Shown here: piece by piece, positions 1 through 10,129 of the stretch
Numbering within the stretch: the stretch's first letter is position 1
How the letters are laid out: every line of letters starts with the position of its first letter
NCBI RefSeq assembly: GCF_011391645.1
Contig: NZ_JAABQC010000023.1
Coordinates: 1 to 32,051, forward strand
Direction: 5' to 3'
Length of the DNA stretch: 32,051 bases
From: Rhodoferax sp.
GTDB taxonomy: Bacteria; Pseudomonadota; Gammaproteobacteria; Burkholderiales; Burkholderiaceae_C
Notes under the pieces: generated by a model
What the model was told of the DNA's origin: nothing
The model's input: the letters and a program-made list of their open reading frames with translations, nothing else
Databases searched by the model: none
Program-made: the position numbers and the translations under genes

Positions 1-140
1 CGGCCGGCATCAGCAAGGAGTCGGTGTTGCTGGGCATGGGCAGTTTTTTTGAGCTGTGGGACAAAGCCACTTACGACGCCCAGGAAGCCAAGGAAATGCA
101 GGGCGTCATGCCCGATGTCTTCAAGGACTTCTCTTTCTGA
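1..140 (+). CDS. mraZ: Transcriptional regulator MraZ, C-terminal end (partial at window edge)
   Basis: An open frame enters from the left edge (first full codon at base 3) and ends at TGA 138-140, giving about 45 residues. It reads as the end of MraZ: the segment SVLLGMGSFFELWD matches the second half of the last SpoVT/AbrB-like repeat, followed by a Met/Gln-rich tail ending in FKDFSF. MraZ is a DNA-binding ring-shaped protein that represses the dcw operon from repeats upstream of its own gene; that promoter lies outside the window. It sits 9 bases upstream of rsmH, the invariant neighbour of mraZ. The identity rests on this short C-terminal match plus gene order. Confidence 0.9.
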   Translation, partial: AGISKESVLLGMGSFFELWDKATYDAQEAKEMQGVMPDVFKDFSF

Positions 141-149
141 AGGCCCACG

Positions 150-1124
150 GTGGAAACTCCATGGACACACACCACCGTTTTACTGAGCGAAGCAGTCGAT
201 GCCTTGCTTGGTGCAACTGAGGCTGCGGGTCAAGCGACCGAGCCGCCGCATGTGAGTGCGGCACCGGTGTTTGTTGACGCCACGTTTGGTCGGGGCGGCC
301 ACAGCCGCCTGATCTTGTCGCGGCTGCCGGCCGGTGCCCGCTTGATTGCGTTCGACAAAGACACTGACGCCCTGGCCGAGGCTGCCACCATTGCAGACCC
401 ACGGTTTTCCATTCGGCACTTGGGTTTCAGCCATTTGGGTGAGTTGCCAGCCGCCAGCGTGGCAGGTGTGCTGCTTGACCTGGGCATCAGCTCGCCGCAG
501 GTGGACAACCCGGCGCGGGGTTTCAGTTTCAGATCAGAAGGTCCCCTGGACATGCGCATGGACACCACGCGCGGCATGAGCGTGGCCGAGTGGCTGGCGG
601 ATGCCGAGGTGGACAAAATTACGGAGGTCATACGTGACTATGGCGAAGAACGGTTTGCTGGGCCCATTGCAAAGGCGATTGTTGCGCGCCGACAGGCGAG
701 GGGCCCTATTTCAACCACCACTGAACTGGCCAGAGTCGTGGCTGACACGGTCAAAACCCGCGAGCCGGGCAAGGACCCTGCAACGCGCACATTTCAGGCT
801 TTTCGGATTTTCATCAATGCCGAGCTTGAGGAACTGCAACAGGCGCTAGACGCCTCGCTCAAGGTGCTCCAGCCCGGCGGGCGGCTGGTGGTGATCAGCT
901 TTCACTCATTGGAAGACCGCATCACCAAGCAGTTTCTGGCAAAACATTCGCGCGAGGTATTTGACCGCCGGGCCCCGTTTGCGGCGCCCCGGCTGATGCA
1001 ATTCAAGCTGGTCGCACGCATCAAGCCTGGCGCCGCAGAGGTTGCCGCCAACCCGCGCTCGCGCAGCGCCATCATGCGCGTGGCCGAGCGCCTTGGCTCT
1101 CTCGCCCTGGAGCAGCACGCATGA
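150..1124 (+). CDS. rsmH: 16S rRNA (cytosine(1402)-N4)-methyltransferase RsmH (MraW)
   Basis: Encodes 324 residues of the S-adenosylmethionine-dependent enzyme that N4-methylates C1402 of 16S rRNA in the ribosomal P site. Visible signatures are the N-terminal [13 protein letters not shown] block (residues 7-19), the SAM-binding loop [10 protein letters not shown] (43-52), [18 protein letters not shown] (110-127) and the C-terminal [10 protein letters not shown] block. It is about 10-15 residues longer than the usual ~310. The extra length is a Gly/Ala/Pro-rich insert at about residues 21-38, just before the SAM loop. The start is GTG at 150, because the nearby ATG at 160 is out of frame; a weak AAGG lies at 140-143. 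Its stop overlaps the ftsL start (ATGA). Confidence 0.96.
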   Translation: METPWTHTTVLLSEAVDALLGATEAAGQATEPPHVSAAPVFVDATFGRGGHSRLILSRLPAGARLIAFDKDTDALAEAATIADPRFSIRHLGFSHLGELPAASVAGVLLDLGISSPQVDNPARGFSFRSEGPLDMRMDTTRGMSVAEWLADAEVDKITEVIRDYGEERFAGPIAKAIVARRQARGPISTTTELARVVADTVKTREPGKDPATRTFQAFRIFINAELEELQQALDASLKVLQPGGRLVVISFHSLEDRITKQFLAKHSREVFDRRAPFAAPRLMQFKLVARIKPGAAEVAANPRSRSAIMRVAERLGSLALEQHA

Positions 1125-1456
1125 TGCGGCTCAACTTGGTGCTGCTGCTGGGCGTGCTGCTCAGCGCCTTGTATTTGGTGAATGTGCAATACGAGTCGCG
1201 TCGGCTTTACTCCCAGATGGACCGGGCGCAGTCACAGGCGCAGCGGCTGGCGGCAGAAAACGAGCGTCTGCAGGTCGAAAAGCGGGCCCAGGCCACCTCG
1301 GCCCGCGTTGAACAGCTGGCCAAATCGAAATTGCAGATGCGTGCTGCCACTCCGGCGGTCACCACGTACGTGACTTACGCGGCGGGTGCAGACGCAGCCG
1401 CGGTCAGCACTTCAACGGATCGCCCTGCCAGCGCGGTCGATGGGCGTCAACCATGA
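1121..1456 (+). CDS. ftsL: Cell division protein FtsL
   Basis: Encodes 111 residues of a bitopic inner-membrane protein. A very short cytoplasmic tip is followed by a hydrophobic span at about residues 4-21 and a periplasmic segment with coiled-coil character (about 25-70, rich in Gln, Arg, Glu and Leu). This is the layout of FtsL, which forms a complex with FtsB and FtsQ and activates FtsWI septal peptidoglycan synthesis. FtsL sequences diverge widely, so the call depends on size, topology and its place between rsmH and ftsI. The start ATG at 1121 overlaps the rsmH stop; a second in-frame ATG follows directly. Its own stop overlaps ftsI (ATGA at 1453). The Ala/Thr-rich C-terminal tail is typical low-complexity sequence. 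Confidence 0.92.
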   Translation: MMRLNLVLLLGVLLSALYLVNVQYESRRLYSQMDRAQSQAQRLAAENERLQVEKRAQATSARVEQLAKSKLQMRAATPAVTTYVTYAAGADAAAVSTSTDRPASAVDGRQP

Positions 1457-3186
1457 GCCGCGGCATTACCTACACCTTAAGCCCCTTGCTGGTCAGCCCC
1501 ACGCCGGTGTGGCGCAGCAAGTTCATTGTGGCGGCGATTGCCCTGGCTTTTGCCGGGTTGGTCGGGCGGGCGGTCTATATCCAGGTGATTGAAAACGAAT
1601 TTTTCCAGCGGCAGGGCGAGGTGCGCTTTGCCCGTACCCTGGCGCTGCCGGCCAGTCGTGGCCGCATCCTGGACCGCAATGGCATCGTGCTGGCATCGAG
1701 CATCCCGGTGCCCAGCATTTGGGCCATTCCGGAGGATGTGCCGCGCGATCCCGAGAGCCTGAAAAAGCTGGCCAAGCTGCTTGAGATGCCGCTGGCAGAG
1801 CTCAACAAAAAACTGCAAGACGAAGACAAGACTTTTGTCTGGCTCAAGCGCCAGGTGGATGAGTCGGTGGGCAACGATATTGCGGCGCTGGGCCTCAAGG
1901 GCATCTACCAGCGCAAGGAATACAAGCGCCAATACCCCGAGGGGGAAGCCGCTGCCCATGTGGTGGGCTTCACCAATGTGGAAGACCAGGGACAGGAGGG
2001 AATGGAACTGGCGTTTAACCAGGCGCTGGGTGGGCGCAATGGTTCCCGGCGCGTCATCAAGGACCGCATGGGCCGGGTGGTGGAAGACGTGCGCGAGCAA
2101 ATTGCGCCGGTCGATGGTCGCGACCTGCAACTCAGCATCGACAGCAAGGTGCAGTTCTTTGCTTATCAGACACTCAAGGAGGCGGTGCTGCAGCACAAGG
2201 CCAAAGCCGGCAGCGTGGTGGTGCTGGATGTGCAAACCGGTGAAGTGCTGGCGCTGGCCAACTACCCCAGTTTTGTGCCCGACAAGCGCCGCAACCTGAG
2301 TGGAGCCCAGTTGCGCAACCGGGCCTTGACCGACACCTTCGAGCCAGGCTCCACGATGAAGCCTTTTGTCATCGCCACGGCGCTGAACCAGGGCATGGTG
2401 ACGCCTGACAGCAAAATCCAGACCGCCCCGGGACGCATGAACATTGGCAATGCCACCATCAGCGATTCCCATCCGCAAGGCCTCATGAGCGTGACTGAAG
2501 TGATCCAGAAGTCGAGCAACGTCGGCACTGTCAAGATCGCCATGCAGATGCCGCCCCGGAAGATGTGGGAGATGTACAGCCAGATTGGCTTTGGTCAAAA
2601 GCCGGTGTTGCCGTTCCCGGGTGCCGTGAGCGGGCGCCTGCGGCCCTACAAGAGCTGGCGTCCGATTGAGCAGGCCACCATGAGTTACGGCTACGGGGTT
2701 TCGGTGAGCCTGTTTCAGCTGGCCCACGCCTACACCATCTTTGGCCGGAATGGCGACCTGGTGCCGGTGACCATGTTCAAGATGGACGCGCCTTCTGTGG
2801 GCGTGCCGGTTATCGCGGCCCGCCATGCCCATGATGTGCGCCAGATGCTACATCTGGTGACCGTTCCGGGCGGCACGGCGCAGAAAGCACAGACCATGGG
2901 TTATTCGGTGGGAGGCAAGACCGGCACCGCGCACAAGTTGGAGGGCAAGGGCTACAACACCAGAAAATACATTGGCATCTTTGCCGGTCTGGCCCCCATC
3001 GACGCGCCCCGCATTGCGGTGGCGGTCATGATTGACGAGCCCAGCAACGGGAAGTATTACGGCGGCGAGACCGCCGCTCCGGTGTTCAGCCAGACGGTGC
3101 AGCAAACCCTGCGCGTGCTGGGCATTGCCCCCGACTTGACCGTGGTTCCGCAGGTCATCTCCGACGCGGTGGAAGAAAGCTTCTGA
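1453..3186 (+). CDS. ftsI: Septal peptidoglycan transpeptidase FtsI (PBP3)
   Basis: Encodes 577 residues of the class B penicillin-binding protein that cross-links septal peptidoglycan with FtsW. There is a membrane anchor at about residues 23-43, then the pedestal domain beginning at LPASRGRILDRNG (65-77), then the transpeptidase domain. All three active-site motifs are visible: S300-T-M-K303 with the acylated serine, S354-S-N356, and K489-T-G-T492. Length matches the family. The start ATG overlaps the ftsL stop by four bases, and its TGA shares one base with the murE start. No irregularity was seen. This is a beta-lactam target by family knowledge. Confidence 0.98.
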   Translation: MSRGITYTLSPLLVSPTPVWRSKFIVAAIALAFAGLVGRAVYIQVIENEFFQRQGEVRFARTLALPASRGRILDRNGIVLASSIPVPSIWAIPEDVPRDPESLKKLAKLLEMPLAELNKKLQDEDKTFVWLKRQVDESVGNDIAALGLKGIYQRKEYKRQYPEGEAAAHVVGFTNVEDQGQEGMELAFNQALGGRNGSRRVIKDRMGRVVEDVREQIAPVDGRDLQLSIDSKVQFFAYQTLKEAVLQHKAKAGSVVVLDVQTGEVLALANYPSFVPDKRRNLSGAQLRNRALTDTFEPGSTMKPFVIATALNQGMVTPDSKIQTAPGRMNIGNATISDSHPQGLMSVTEVIQKSSNVGTVKIAMQMPPRKMWEMYSQIGFGQKPVLPFPGAVSGRLRPYKSWRPIEQATMSYGYGVSVSLFQLAHAYTIFGRNGDLVPVTMFKMDAPSVGVPVIAARHAHDVRQMLHLVTVPGGTAQKAQTMGYSVGGKTGTAHKLEGKGYNTRKYIGIFAGLAPIDAPRIAVAVMIDEPSNGKYYGGETAAPVFSQTVQQTLRVLGIAPDLTVVPQVISDAVEESF

Positions 3187-4706
3187 TGCTGCAGCAACTG
3201 TCCACCCCGCAACAAGCTGCCGACTGGTTGCGCGCGCGCATCACCGGCACACTGCGCACTGACAGCCGCCAGGTCCAGTCCGGCGATGGCTTTTTGGCCT
3301 GGCCCGGTGCCGCCGTTGATGCGCGCGCCCACGTGGCTGCGGCCTTGACTGCGGGCGCTGCGGCTTGCCTGGTGGAGCAGGACGGTGCGCAGGCATTTGC
3401 CTTGAGTGATGCGCGTATTGCCAGCTACCAGGGTTTGAAGGCGGACAGTGGCCGGGTGGCCGATATCTGGTTTGGTGCGCCGAGTGAGCGCCTGTCGGTG
3501 CTGGCTGTGACCGGCACCAACGGCAAGACCTCTACCACCTGGTGGCTGGCGCAGGCGTTGTCGAATTTGATGCAGGCGCAAGCTGTTCCCTGCGGTGTGG
3601 TTGGAACCCTGGGTGTGGGCGTTCCGCCACAACTGGTGAGCACGGGTTTGACGACCCCCGACCCGGTTGCGCTGCAGGCGGCATTTGCCGAATTTGTCAG
3701 GCAGGGTTTGCGCGCCTGCGCCATTGAAGCCTCTTCAATCGGCATTGAGGAGCAGCGGCTGGCGGGCACCCGGATACACACGGCGGTGCTGACCAACGTG
3801 ACGCAGGACCATCTGGATTACCACGGCGACATGGCCACTTACTGGCGCGCCAAGGCTCGCCTGTTTGCCTGGCCAGCCCTGCGCGCTGCCGTGGTCAATG
3901 TGGATGACCCTTACGGGGCAGAACTGGCCGGGAAATTGTCAGCCAGCCCCCTTGACTTGTGGACCTTGTCAATCGCCCCCGGCGCAACCAATCGGGCCCG
4001 TTTGCAGGCTCGGAACATTCGTTATGGAGCCCAAGGTGTGGCGTTTGACGTGCACGAAGGAACGCAACAACTGCCTTTGCAGACCCAACTCATTGGCGCC
4101 TTTAACGTGAGCAACCTGCTCGGCGTCATCGCGGCCATGCGCACCCTGGGTGTTGCGCTGGCTGATGCGGTGCAAGCCTGTGTGGATTTGCAGCCGGTGC
4201 CAGGGCGCATGGAGTGTCTCAGCGCGCCGGGTCAACCGCTGGTGGCGGTCGATTACGCCCACACGCCTGATGCGCTGGCCAAGGCGCTCACTGCCCTGCG
4301 TCCCCAGGCACAGGCGCGGGGTGGCCGCTTGTGGTGTATTTTTGGCTGCGGCGGCAGCCGCGACAGCGCCAAGCGCCCGCTGATGGGCGCCATTGCCGCG
4401 GCCCATGCCGACCGTGTGGTGGTCACCAGCGACAACCCGCGCGCCGAGGCCATGGACACCATCATCAGCCAGATTCTGCTGGGCCTGACAGGCGTGGCCG
4501 ACGTGCAGGTGGAGCCTGACCGGGCCCGCGCCATCGCCCGGACCCTGGCGCAGGCAGGACCCTTGGATGTGGTCTTGCTGGCCGGCAAGGGCCATGAGGA
4601 CTATCAGGAAATTGCGGGTGAGCGCCTGCCTTTTTCTGATATCGAACACGTCAAAAGAGCTTTTGCGCAATGTGTCCAACCTCCAGCACTGGAGCAAACC
4701 GCATGA
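3186..4706 (+). CDS. murE: UDP-MurNAc-tripeptide synthetase MurE (meso-DAP adding)
   Basis: Encodes 506 residues of the cytoplasmic Mur ligase that adds the third amino acid to UDP-MurNAc-L-Ala-D-Glu using ATP. The ATP-binding loop GTNGKTS lies at residues 110-116. The DNPR motif at 416-419, followed by Ala-Glu, is the signature of enzymes that select meso-diaminopimelate rather than lysine, so the cell wall is inferred to be of the mDAP type. The C-terminal GKGHEDYQ block is also typical. The start ATG at 3186 overlaps the ftsI stop by one base, and its stop overlaps the murF ATG at 4703. Length is normal. Confidence 0.98.
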   Translation: MLQQLSTPQQAADWLRARITGTLRTDSRQVQSGDGFLAWPGAAVDARAHVAAALTAGAAACLVEQDGAQAFALSDARIASYQGLKADSGRVADIWFGAPSERLSVLAVTGTNGKTSTTWWLAQALSNLMQAQAVPCGVVGTLGVGVPPQLVSTGLTTPDPVALQAAFAEFVRQGLRACAIEASSIGIEEQRLAGTRIHTAVLTNVTQDHLDYHGDMATYWRAKARLFAWPALRAAVVNVDDPYGAELAGKLSASPLDLWTLSIAPGATNRARLQARNIRYGAQGVAFDVHEGTQQLPLQTQLIGAFNVSNLLGVIAAMRTLGVALADAVQACVDLQPVPGRMECLSAPGQPLVAVDYAHTPDALAKALTALRPQAQARGGRLWCIFGCGGSRDSAKRPLMGAIAAAHADRVVVTSDNPRAEAMDTIISQILLGLTGVADVQVEPDRARAIARTLAQAGPLDVVLLAGKGHEDYQEIAGERLPFSDIEHVKRAFAQCVQPPALEQTA

Positions 4707-6145
4707 GCGCCATGATGACCCTGCAGCAAGCCGCCACCTGGCTGGAGCAGCCGCAATGGGCTGGTTGCAGGCCGGAAACCGCCGCTGTGGCGATTCAACG
4801 GGTGCATACCGACACGCGCACGCTGGCACCCGGCGACCTGTTTGTGGCACTGCACGGCGAGCGCTTCGATGGCAATGACTTCTTGCAGGAAGCGCGCGCC
4901 AAGGGTGCGGTGGCGGCGATCTGCCAGGGGGAGGTAGCCCTTGAGAAACTGCACCAGGCCGGTTTGCCGGGTCTGGTGGTGCCAGATGCCAGGCAGGCGC
5001 TGGCTCAACTCGCCACGCACTGGCGCGCGCAATTCGGCCTGCCGCTGATCGCTGTCACCGGCTCCAACGGCAAAACCACGGTGACGCAGATGATCGCCAG
5101 CATCCTGCGCGCCCATGCGCCCGAGGCCTGGCTGGCCACGCAAGGCAATTTGAACAACGACATTGGCGTGCCCCTGACGGTGTTGGGCTTGCGCGCGCAC
5201 CACCGGATTGCCGTGGTCGAGCTTGGCATGAACCACCCCGGCGAAATCGCCGCCTTGGCCGCCATTGCCCAGCCCACGGTGGCGCTGGTCAACAATGCCC
5301 AGCGCGAACACTTGGAGTTCATGGCCACCGTGGAGGCCGTGGCGCAGGAAAACGGCGCGGTGATCGACGCGCTGTCTGCCGCAGGCGTGGCGGTGTTCCC
5401 GGCTGATGACGACTTCAGCGCGCTTTGGGCAGACAAAGCCGGCGCGCGTGCCCGTCTGTGTTTTGGTCAGCCTGGGTCGACTGAAGTCGACCCAGCAAAA
5501 TATGTGCAGGCGACGCAGGCAGACTGGTCTGTTGCGGCCTGGCAGGTCAGCGCCATGACACCGCAAGGCGGATTGCATTACGCGCTGCACATTGCCGGTG
5601 CCCACAACGTCAAGAATTCGCTCGCCGCCGTGGCCTGCGCGCTGGCCGCCGGTGTGCCGCTGGCCGCCATTGCCGCCGGGCTGGAGGCCTTCGAGCCGGT
5701 CAAGGGCCGCTCGCGGGCGCTGCTGGTGCGCTGCGGCGGGCATGACATCACGCTGGTTGACGATACCTACAACGCCAACCCTGACTCGGTGCGCGCCGCC
5801 ATCGAGGTGCTGGCAGCGCTGCCCGGGCCGCGCTTGCTGGTGCTGGGCGATATGGGTGAAGTGGGCAACCAGGGGCCGCAGTTTCATGCCGAGGCCCTGC
5901 AACTGGCGCAGCTACAGCAGATCGAAAAAATCATCGTCACTGGAGCGGCATGCTCCCAAGCCGCTGCGCCGCTGGCGGGCATTGAGGTGCATGCGCAGAT
6001 GGTGGATCTGCAGACGGCTGTTCTGGCTGCGCTGCCCACGGTGGCCAGCGTGCTGGTCAAGGGCTCGCGCTTCATGAAGATGGAGCGGGTGGTTGAAGCC
6101 GTCGTGCAGGCCACAACACAAGACAAGGAGTCCGCCACATGCTGA
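4703..6145 (+). CDS. murF: UDP-MurNAc-tripeptide:D-Ala-D-Ala ligase MurF
   Basis: Encodes 480 residues. MurF completes the UDP-MurNAc-pentapeptide by adding the D-Ala-D-Ala dipeptide made by Ddl. The Mur ligase P-loop GSNGKTT is at residues 120-126, followed by the typical [11 protein letters not shown] segment and, further on, [11 protein letters not shown] chose ATG 4703 because it forms the ATGA overlap with murE. The frame is open 11 codons further upstream (to 4670), but that would run inside murE. The gene ends seven bases inside mraY, an unusually long overlap for this cluster. Confidence 0.97.
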   Translation: MSAMMTLQQAATWLEQPQWAGCRPETAAVAIQRVHTDTRTLAPGDLFVALHGERFDGNDFLQEARAKGAVAAICQGEVALEKLHQAGLPGLVVPDARQALAQLATHWRAQFGLPLIAVTGSNGKTTVTQMIASILRAHAPEAWLATQGNLNNDIGVPLTVLGLRAHHRIAVVELGMNHPGEIAALAAIAQPTVALVNNAQREHLEFMATVEAVAQENGAVIDALSAAGVAVFPADDDFSALWADKAGARARLCFGQPGSTEVDPAKYVQATQADWSVAAWQVSAMTPQGGLHYALHIAGAHNVKNSLAAVACALAAGVPLAAIAAGLEAFEPVKGRSRALLVRCGGHDITLVDDTYNANPDSVRAAIEVLAALPGPRLLVLGDMGEVGNQGPQFHAEALQLAQLQQIEKIIVTGAACSQAAAPLAGIEVHAQMVDLQTAVLAALPTVASVLVKGSRFMKMERVVEAVVQATTQDKESATC

Positions 6146-7317
6146 TCTGGCTCACCCAATGGCTGCAAACGCTGTCGCCCGAACTGGGATTTTTGCGGGT
6201 GTTCCAGTACCAGACATTTCGCGCCGTGATGGCCGCCATGACGGCACTGCTGATGGGCCTGGCTGCCGGACCGTATGTGATCCGACGCCTGGCCGAACTC
6301 AAAATTGGCCAGCCGATTCGCGGCTACGGCATGGACACGCACCATGTCAAAAGCGGCACCCCGACCATGGGCGGGGTGCTGATTTTGCTGTGCATTGCGA
6401 TCTCGACGTTGCTCTGGTTTGACTGGAGCAACCGGTTCGTGTGGATCGTGCTGCTGGTCACCCTGGGCTTTGGTGCCATCGGCTGGTCGGACGATTGGCG
6501 CAAGGTGGTCAACAAAGACCCCGAGGGCATGCCCTCACTCGAGAAATACCTGTGGCAGTCGCTGATCGGGCTGCTGGCGGCGCTGTACCTGGTGTTCAGC
6601 ATTTCAGAGAACACCAACTACCGCGTGCTGGAGTTGTTTTTTACCTGGGTCCAGTCCGGCTTTGACTTGAGCCTGCCGCCCAAGGCCGGTCTCATGGTGC
6701 CGTTTTTCAAGGAAATCAGCTACCCGCTGGGCGTGCTGGGTTTTGTCCTGCTGTCCTATCTGGTGATTGTGGGCTCCAGCAACGCCGTGAACCTGACTGA
6801 CGGCCTCGACGGGCTGGCCATCATGCCGGTGGTGATGGTGGGAACCTGCCTGGGCATCTTTGCCTATGTGACCGGCAACGTGGTGTTTTCCCGCTATCTG
6901 TTTTTTCCGCACATCGCCGGTGCTGGGGAGTTGATGATCTTTTGTGCCGCGATGGCCGGCGCCGGGCTGGCATTTTTGTGGTTCAACACGCATCCGGCGC
7001 AGGTCTTCATGGGCGATGTGGGCGCGCTGGCGCTGGGTGCCGCCCTGGGCACCATCGCCGTGATCGTGCGCCAGGAGATTGTGCTGGCGATCATGGGCGG
7101 CATCTTTGTGGTGGAGGCCCTGTCGGTGATGATGCAGGTGGTGTATTTCAAATACACCAAGAAGCGTTTTGGCCAAGGCCGACGCATCCTGAAGATGGCC
7201 CCGCTGCACCACCATTTTGAAAAAAGCGGCTGGAAAGAAACCCAGGTGGTGGTGCGTTTCTGGATCATCACCATGCTCTTGTGCCTGGTCGGCCTGTCCA
7301 CCCTGAAGTTGCGCTGA
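6139..7317 (+). CDS. mraY: Phospho-MurNAc-pentapeptide translocase MraY
   Basis: Encodes 392 residues of a polytopic inner-membrane enzyme that transfers phospho-MurNAc-pentapeptide to undecaprenyl phosphate, making lipid I. The conserved catalytic features are visible: Asp118-Asp119 in [14 protein letters not shown] (218-227), MGD (291-293) and the HHHFE loop (357-361). There are about ten hydrophobic spans. A strong ribosome binding site AAGGAG at 6124-6129 lies nine bases upstream of ATG 6139, the best such site in this part of the operon; it may matter because the start lies inside murF. Length is slightly above the common 360, as is usual in betaproteobacteria. Confidence 0.98.
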   Translation: MLIWLTQWLQTLSPELGFLRVFQYQTFRAVMAAMTALLMGLAAGPYVIRRLAELKIGQPIRGYGMDTHHVKSGTPTMGGVLILLCIAISTLLWFDWSNRFVWIVLLVTLGFGAIGWSDDWRKVVNKDPEGMPSLEKYLWQSLIGLLAALYLVFSISENTNYRVLELFFTWVQSGFDLSLPPKAGLMVPFFKEISYPLGVLGFVLLSYLVIVGSSNAVNLTDGLDGLAIMPVVMVGTCLGIFAYVTGNVVFSRYLFFPHIAGAGELMIFCAAMAGAGLAFLWFNTHPAQVFMGDVGALALGAALGTIAVIVRQEIVLAIMGGIFVVEALSVMMQVVYFKYTKKRFGQGRRILKMAPLHHHFEKSGWKETQVVVRFWIITMLLCLVGLSTLKLR

Positions 7318-7319
7318 AC

Positions 7320-8867
7320 ATGACAACCCTGCAACATCACCATGTGCTGATCCTGGGCCTGGGCGCGTCCGGTCTGGCGATGGCGCGCTGGTGCGTCCGC
7401 AGTGGTGCCCGGGTGACGGTGGCAGACACGCGCGCCGCACCGCCGCAGTTGGCCGCGCTGCAACGCGACGTGCCGGGCGCGCGGTTTGTAAGCGGCGCGT
7501 TCGAGGCTGGCCTGCTGCAGGACGGCACCACGGCGGTGTTCAAGAGCCCCGGGCTGAGTCCGGCTGACATTGCGACGCTTGCCGAGGCTGCCAGCGCCAT
7601 GGGCATCAGGGTCGGCGGCGAGTTGACCTTGTTTTCGCAAGCGCTGGCTGAGCTCAAGTCCGGCCGCGACTATGCTCCCAAGGTGCTGGCCATCACCGGC
7701 ACCAACGGCAAGACCACGGTGACTTCGCTCACCGGTCAGCTGGTTGAGCGGGCTGGCAAAAGCGTGGCGGTGGCGGGCAATATCGGCCCGACCCTGCTCG
7801 ACACACTGATGGCACGACTGGACGCCGAGGCGCTGCCCGAGGTCTGGGTGCTGGAGCTGTCAAGCTTTCAGCTGGAAGGTGAGCAAAGTTTTGAGCCCAC
7901 CGCCGCTGCCGTGCTCAATATCAGCCAGGACCACCTGGACTGGCATGGCTCGATGGCCGCCTATGTGCAGGCCAAAACTGCCGTGTTTGGCAGGCAAGGC
8001 CTGATGGTCTTGAATCGCGATGATGCAACGGTGATGCAAATGTTGAGCGCCGACAGGCCGCCCCCGGGGGCCATAAAAGCCACGCCGTCGCGCCAGAAAT
8101 TGCACAAGCCCCAGCCGCGCGAGCACGTCACTTTTGGTGGCGGCATGCCACAGCGCCCCGGCGATTTTGGCATTGAGACGGTGAACGGCATGGCCTGGCT
8201 GGTGCGCGCGCTGGAGGCTGACGAAACCATCAAGCCACGCAAGGGCGAGGCGGCCGAGCTTTTCATCCAGCGCCTGATGCCCGCCGATGCGCTGCGCATT
8301 CGCGGTCGTCACAACGCCACCAATGCCCTCTCCAGCCTGGCGCTGGCCTGTGCTGCCGGCTGTGCGCTCGGCCCCATGCTGTACGGCTTGCGCGAGTACC
8401 TGGGCGAGCCGCACCGGGTGCAGCCGGTCGGCACGGTCAACGGGGTGGAGTATTTTGATGACAGCAAGGGCACCAATGTGGGTGCCACTGTGGCGGCGCT
8501 GCAGGGTCTGGGGCCCGAGCGCAAAGTGGTGGTGATTCTGGGTGGCGAAGGAAAGGGGCAGGACTTCAGCCCGCTGGCCGATCCGGTGCGTCGCTATGCC
8601 CGCGCCGTCGTGCTGATCGGGCGCGATGCCGCACTGATCCGCGCGGCGCTGACCGACGCGCAGGTGCCGCTGCTGGACGCGACGTCCATGGCCGACGCCG
8701 TGTGCCAGGCCGGCGCGCAAGCCCGGGCCGGTGATGCCGTGCTGATGTCGCCGGCCTGTGCCAGTTTTGACATGTTTGACAACTACGAGCACCGCGCCCG
8801 GCTGTTTGTGCAGGCAGTGCAGGCGCTGGCCGTGGACGCCGGTGTGATGTTGGAGGCGGGCTTGTGA
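7320..8867 (+). CDS. murD: UDP-MurNAc-L-alanine:D-glutamate ligase MurD
   Basis: Encodes 515 residues of the cytoplasmic Mur ligase that adds D-glutamate to UDP-MurNAc-L-Ala. The N-terminal Rossmann-like block [12 protein letters not shown] (9-20), the P-loop GTNGKTT (127-133), the SSFQLE segment (181-186) and the C-terminal [16 protein letters not shown] block are all visible. It is about 75 residues longer than the E. coli enzyme (438). Much of the excess lies at about residues 244-322 in the central domain, a Pro/Arg/Lys-rich stretch just before the conserved RGRHNATNA. The start ATG at 7320 lies two bases after the mraY stop; the frame open to 7281 would run into mraY. The stop overlaps the ftsW GTG. 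Confidence 0.97.
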   Translation: MTTLQHHHVLILGLGASGLAMARWCVRSGARVTVADTRAAPPQLAALQRDVPGARFVSGAFEAGLLQDGTTAVFKSPGLSPADIATLAEAASAMGIRVGGELTLFSQALAELKSGRDYAPKVLAITGTNGKTTVTSLTGQLVERAGKSVAVAGNIGPTLLDTLMARLDAEALPEVWVLELSSFQLEGEQSFEPTAAAVLNISQDHLDWHGSMAAYVQAKTAVFGRQGLMVLNRDDATVMQMLSADRPPPGAIKATPSRQKLHKPQPREHVTFGGGMPQRPGDFGIETVNGMAWLVRALEADETIKPRKGEAAELFIQRLMPADALRIRGRHNATNALSSLALACAAGCALGPMLYGLREYLGEPHRVQPVGTVNGVEYFDDSKGTNVGATVAALQGLGPERKVVVILGGEGKGQDFSPLADPVRRYARAVVLIGRDAALIRAALTDAQVPLLDATSMADAVCQAGAQARAGDAVLMSPACASFDMFDNYEHRARLFVQAVQALAVDAGVMLEAGL

Positions 8868-10129
8868 GCGCGCTCGCCACCCGTTTCAGTGGTCTGCTGG
8901 GTTGGCTGGGGCGCGCCCGCACGCCGGTGGCCGATGTGCTGCCGGTGCGCCTGGGCGGATCCCGCTTGTCTTCGACGGGTATCACGCCTTCGCGTGCCCA
9001 GGGTTTTGATCAGCCGATGGTGTGGGTCACGGTGGCGCTGTTGCTGTGGGGGCTGGTGATGGTGTATTCGGCCTCGATCGCCATGCCTGAAAACCCGCGC
9101 TTTGCCAGATATACCCACACCTACTTCTTGGTGCGCCACGCCATGTGGCTGGTGATCGCCCTGGCGGTGGCCTTGCTTGCCTACCAAGTGCCGGTGGCGA
9201 CGTGGGAAAAGTCTGCCCGTCCCTTGTTTGTTTTTTCGCTGTTGTTGCTGGTGCTGGTGCTGATTCCCCAGGTGGGCAAAGTGGTGTACGGTGCGCGGCG
9301 CTGGATCAGCATCGGGCCGCTGAGCTTTCAGCCGTCCGAGCTGGCCAAGTTCACCGTGCTGCTTTATGCGGCGGATTACATGGTGCGCAAGATGGAGGTC
9401 AAGGAGCGCTTCTTCCGCGCCGTGCTGCCCATGGGTGCGGCTGTCGCGGTGGTCGGCGTGCTGCTGCTGGCCGAGCCGGACATGGGCGCCTTCATGGTGA
9501 TCGCCGTGATAGCGATGGGCATCTTGTTTTTGGGTGGCGTCAATGCCCGCATGTTCTTCCTGATCGCCACGGTGCTGGTGGTGGCTTTTGGCTTGATGAT
9601 TGCCGCCAGTGAATGGCGGCGGGAGCGCATCTTTGCCTACCTCGACCCCTGGAGTGAGCAAAATGCGCTGGCCAAGGGCTACCAGCTCACCCACGCGCTG
9701 ATCGCCATTGGCCGCGGTGAAATCTTTGGCGTGGGCCTGGGCGGCAGCGTTGAAAAGCTCAATTGGCTGCCCGAGGCGCACACCGACTTTTTGCTGGCAG
9801 TGATTGGCGAAGAGTTCGGCCTGGTTGGCGTGGTCACCGTGATCTGCCTGTTCTTCTGGCTGGTGCGCCGCATGATGTACATCGGCCGCCAGGCGATTGC
9901 GCTGGAGCGGGTGTTTGCCGGGCTGGTGGCGCAGGGCGTGGCAATCTGGATGGGATTTCAGGCCTTCATCAACATGGGTGTGAACCTGGGCGCGCTGCCC
10001 ACCAAGGGGCTGACCTTGCCGCTGATGAGTTACGGCGGCTCCGCCATTTTGGTCAACCTGATCGCCGTTGCCGTGGTGCTGCGCATCGACCAGGAAAACA
10101 GAGCCCTCATGCAGGGAGGCCGCGTATGA
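8864..10129 (+). CDS. ftsW: Septal peptidoglycan polymerase FtsW (SEDS family)
   Basis: Encodes 421 residues. FtsW is the septal glycosyltransferase that polymerises lipid II and works as a pair with FtsI. There is a soluble N-terminal stretch of about 45 residues, then about ten membrane spans. The conserved [19 protein letters not shown] block and Asp308 in EAHTDF, which corresponds to the essential acidic residue of SEDS polymerases, are visible, as is the LMSYGGSA block near the end. The start is GTG at 8864, forming a GTGA overlap with murD. Its stop overlaps murG. No irregularity was seen. Confidence 0.97.
   Translation: MSALATRFSGLLGWLGRARTPVADVLPVRLGGSRLSSTGITPSRAQGFDQPMVWVTVALLLWGLVMVYSASIAMPENPRFARYTHTYFLVRHAMWLVIALAVALLAYQVPVATWEKSARPLFVFSLLLLVLVLIPQVGKVVYGARRWISIGPLSFQPSELAKFTVLLYAADYMVRKMEVKERFFRAVLPMGAAVAVVGVLLLAEPDMGAFMVIAVIAMGILFLGGVNARMFFLIATVLVVAFGLMIAASEWRRERIFAYLDPWSEQNALAKGYQLTHALIAIGRGEIFGVGLGGSVEKLNWLPEAHTDFLLAVIGEEFGLVGVVTVICLFFWLVRRMMYIGRQAIALERVFAGLVAQGVAIWMGFQAFINMGVNLGALPTKGLTLPLMSYGGSAILVNLIAVAVVLRIDQENRALMQGGRV

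Noticed and set aside
9763-10125. Upstream extension of the murG frame into ftsW
   Set aside because: The frame is open, but the added residues have shadow-frame composition. ATG 10126 has a ribosome binding site and the usual ATGA overlap, and places GGTGGH at the normal distance from the N-terminus.
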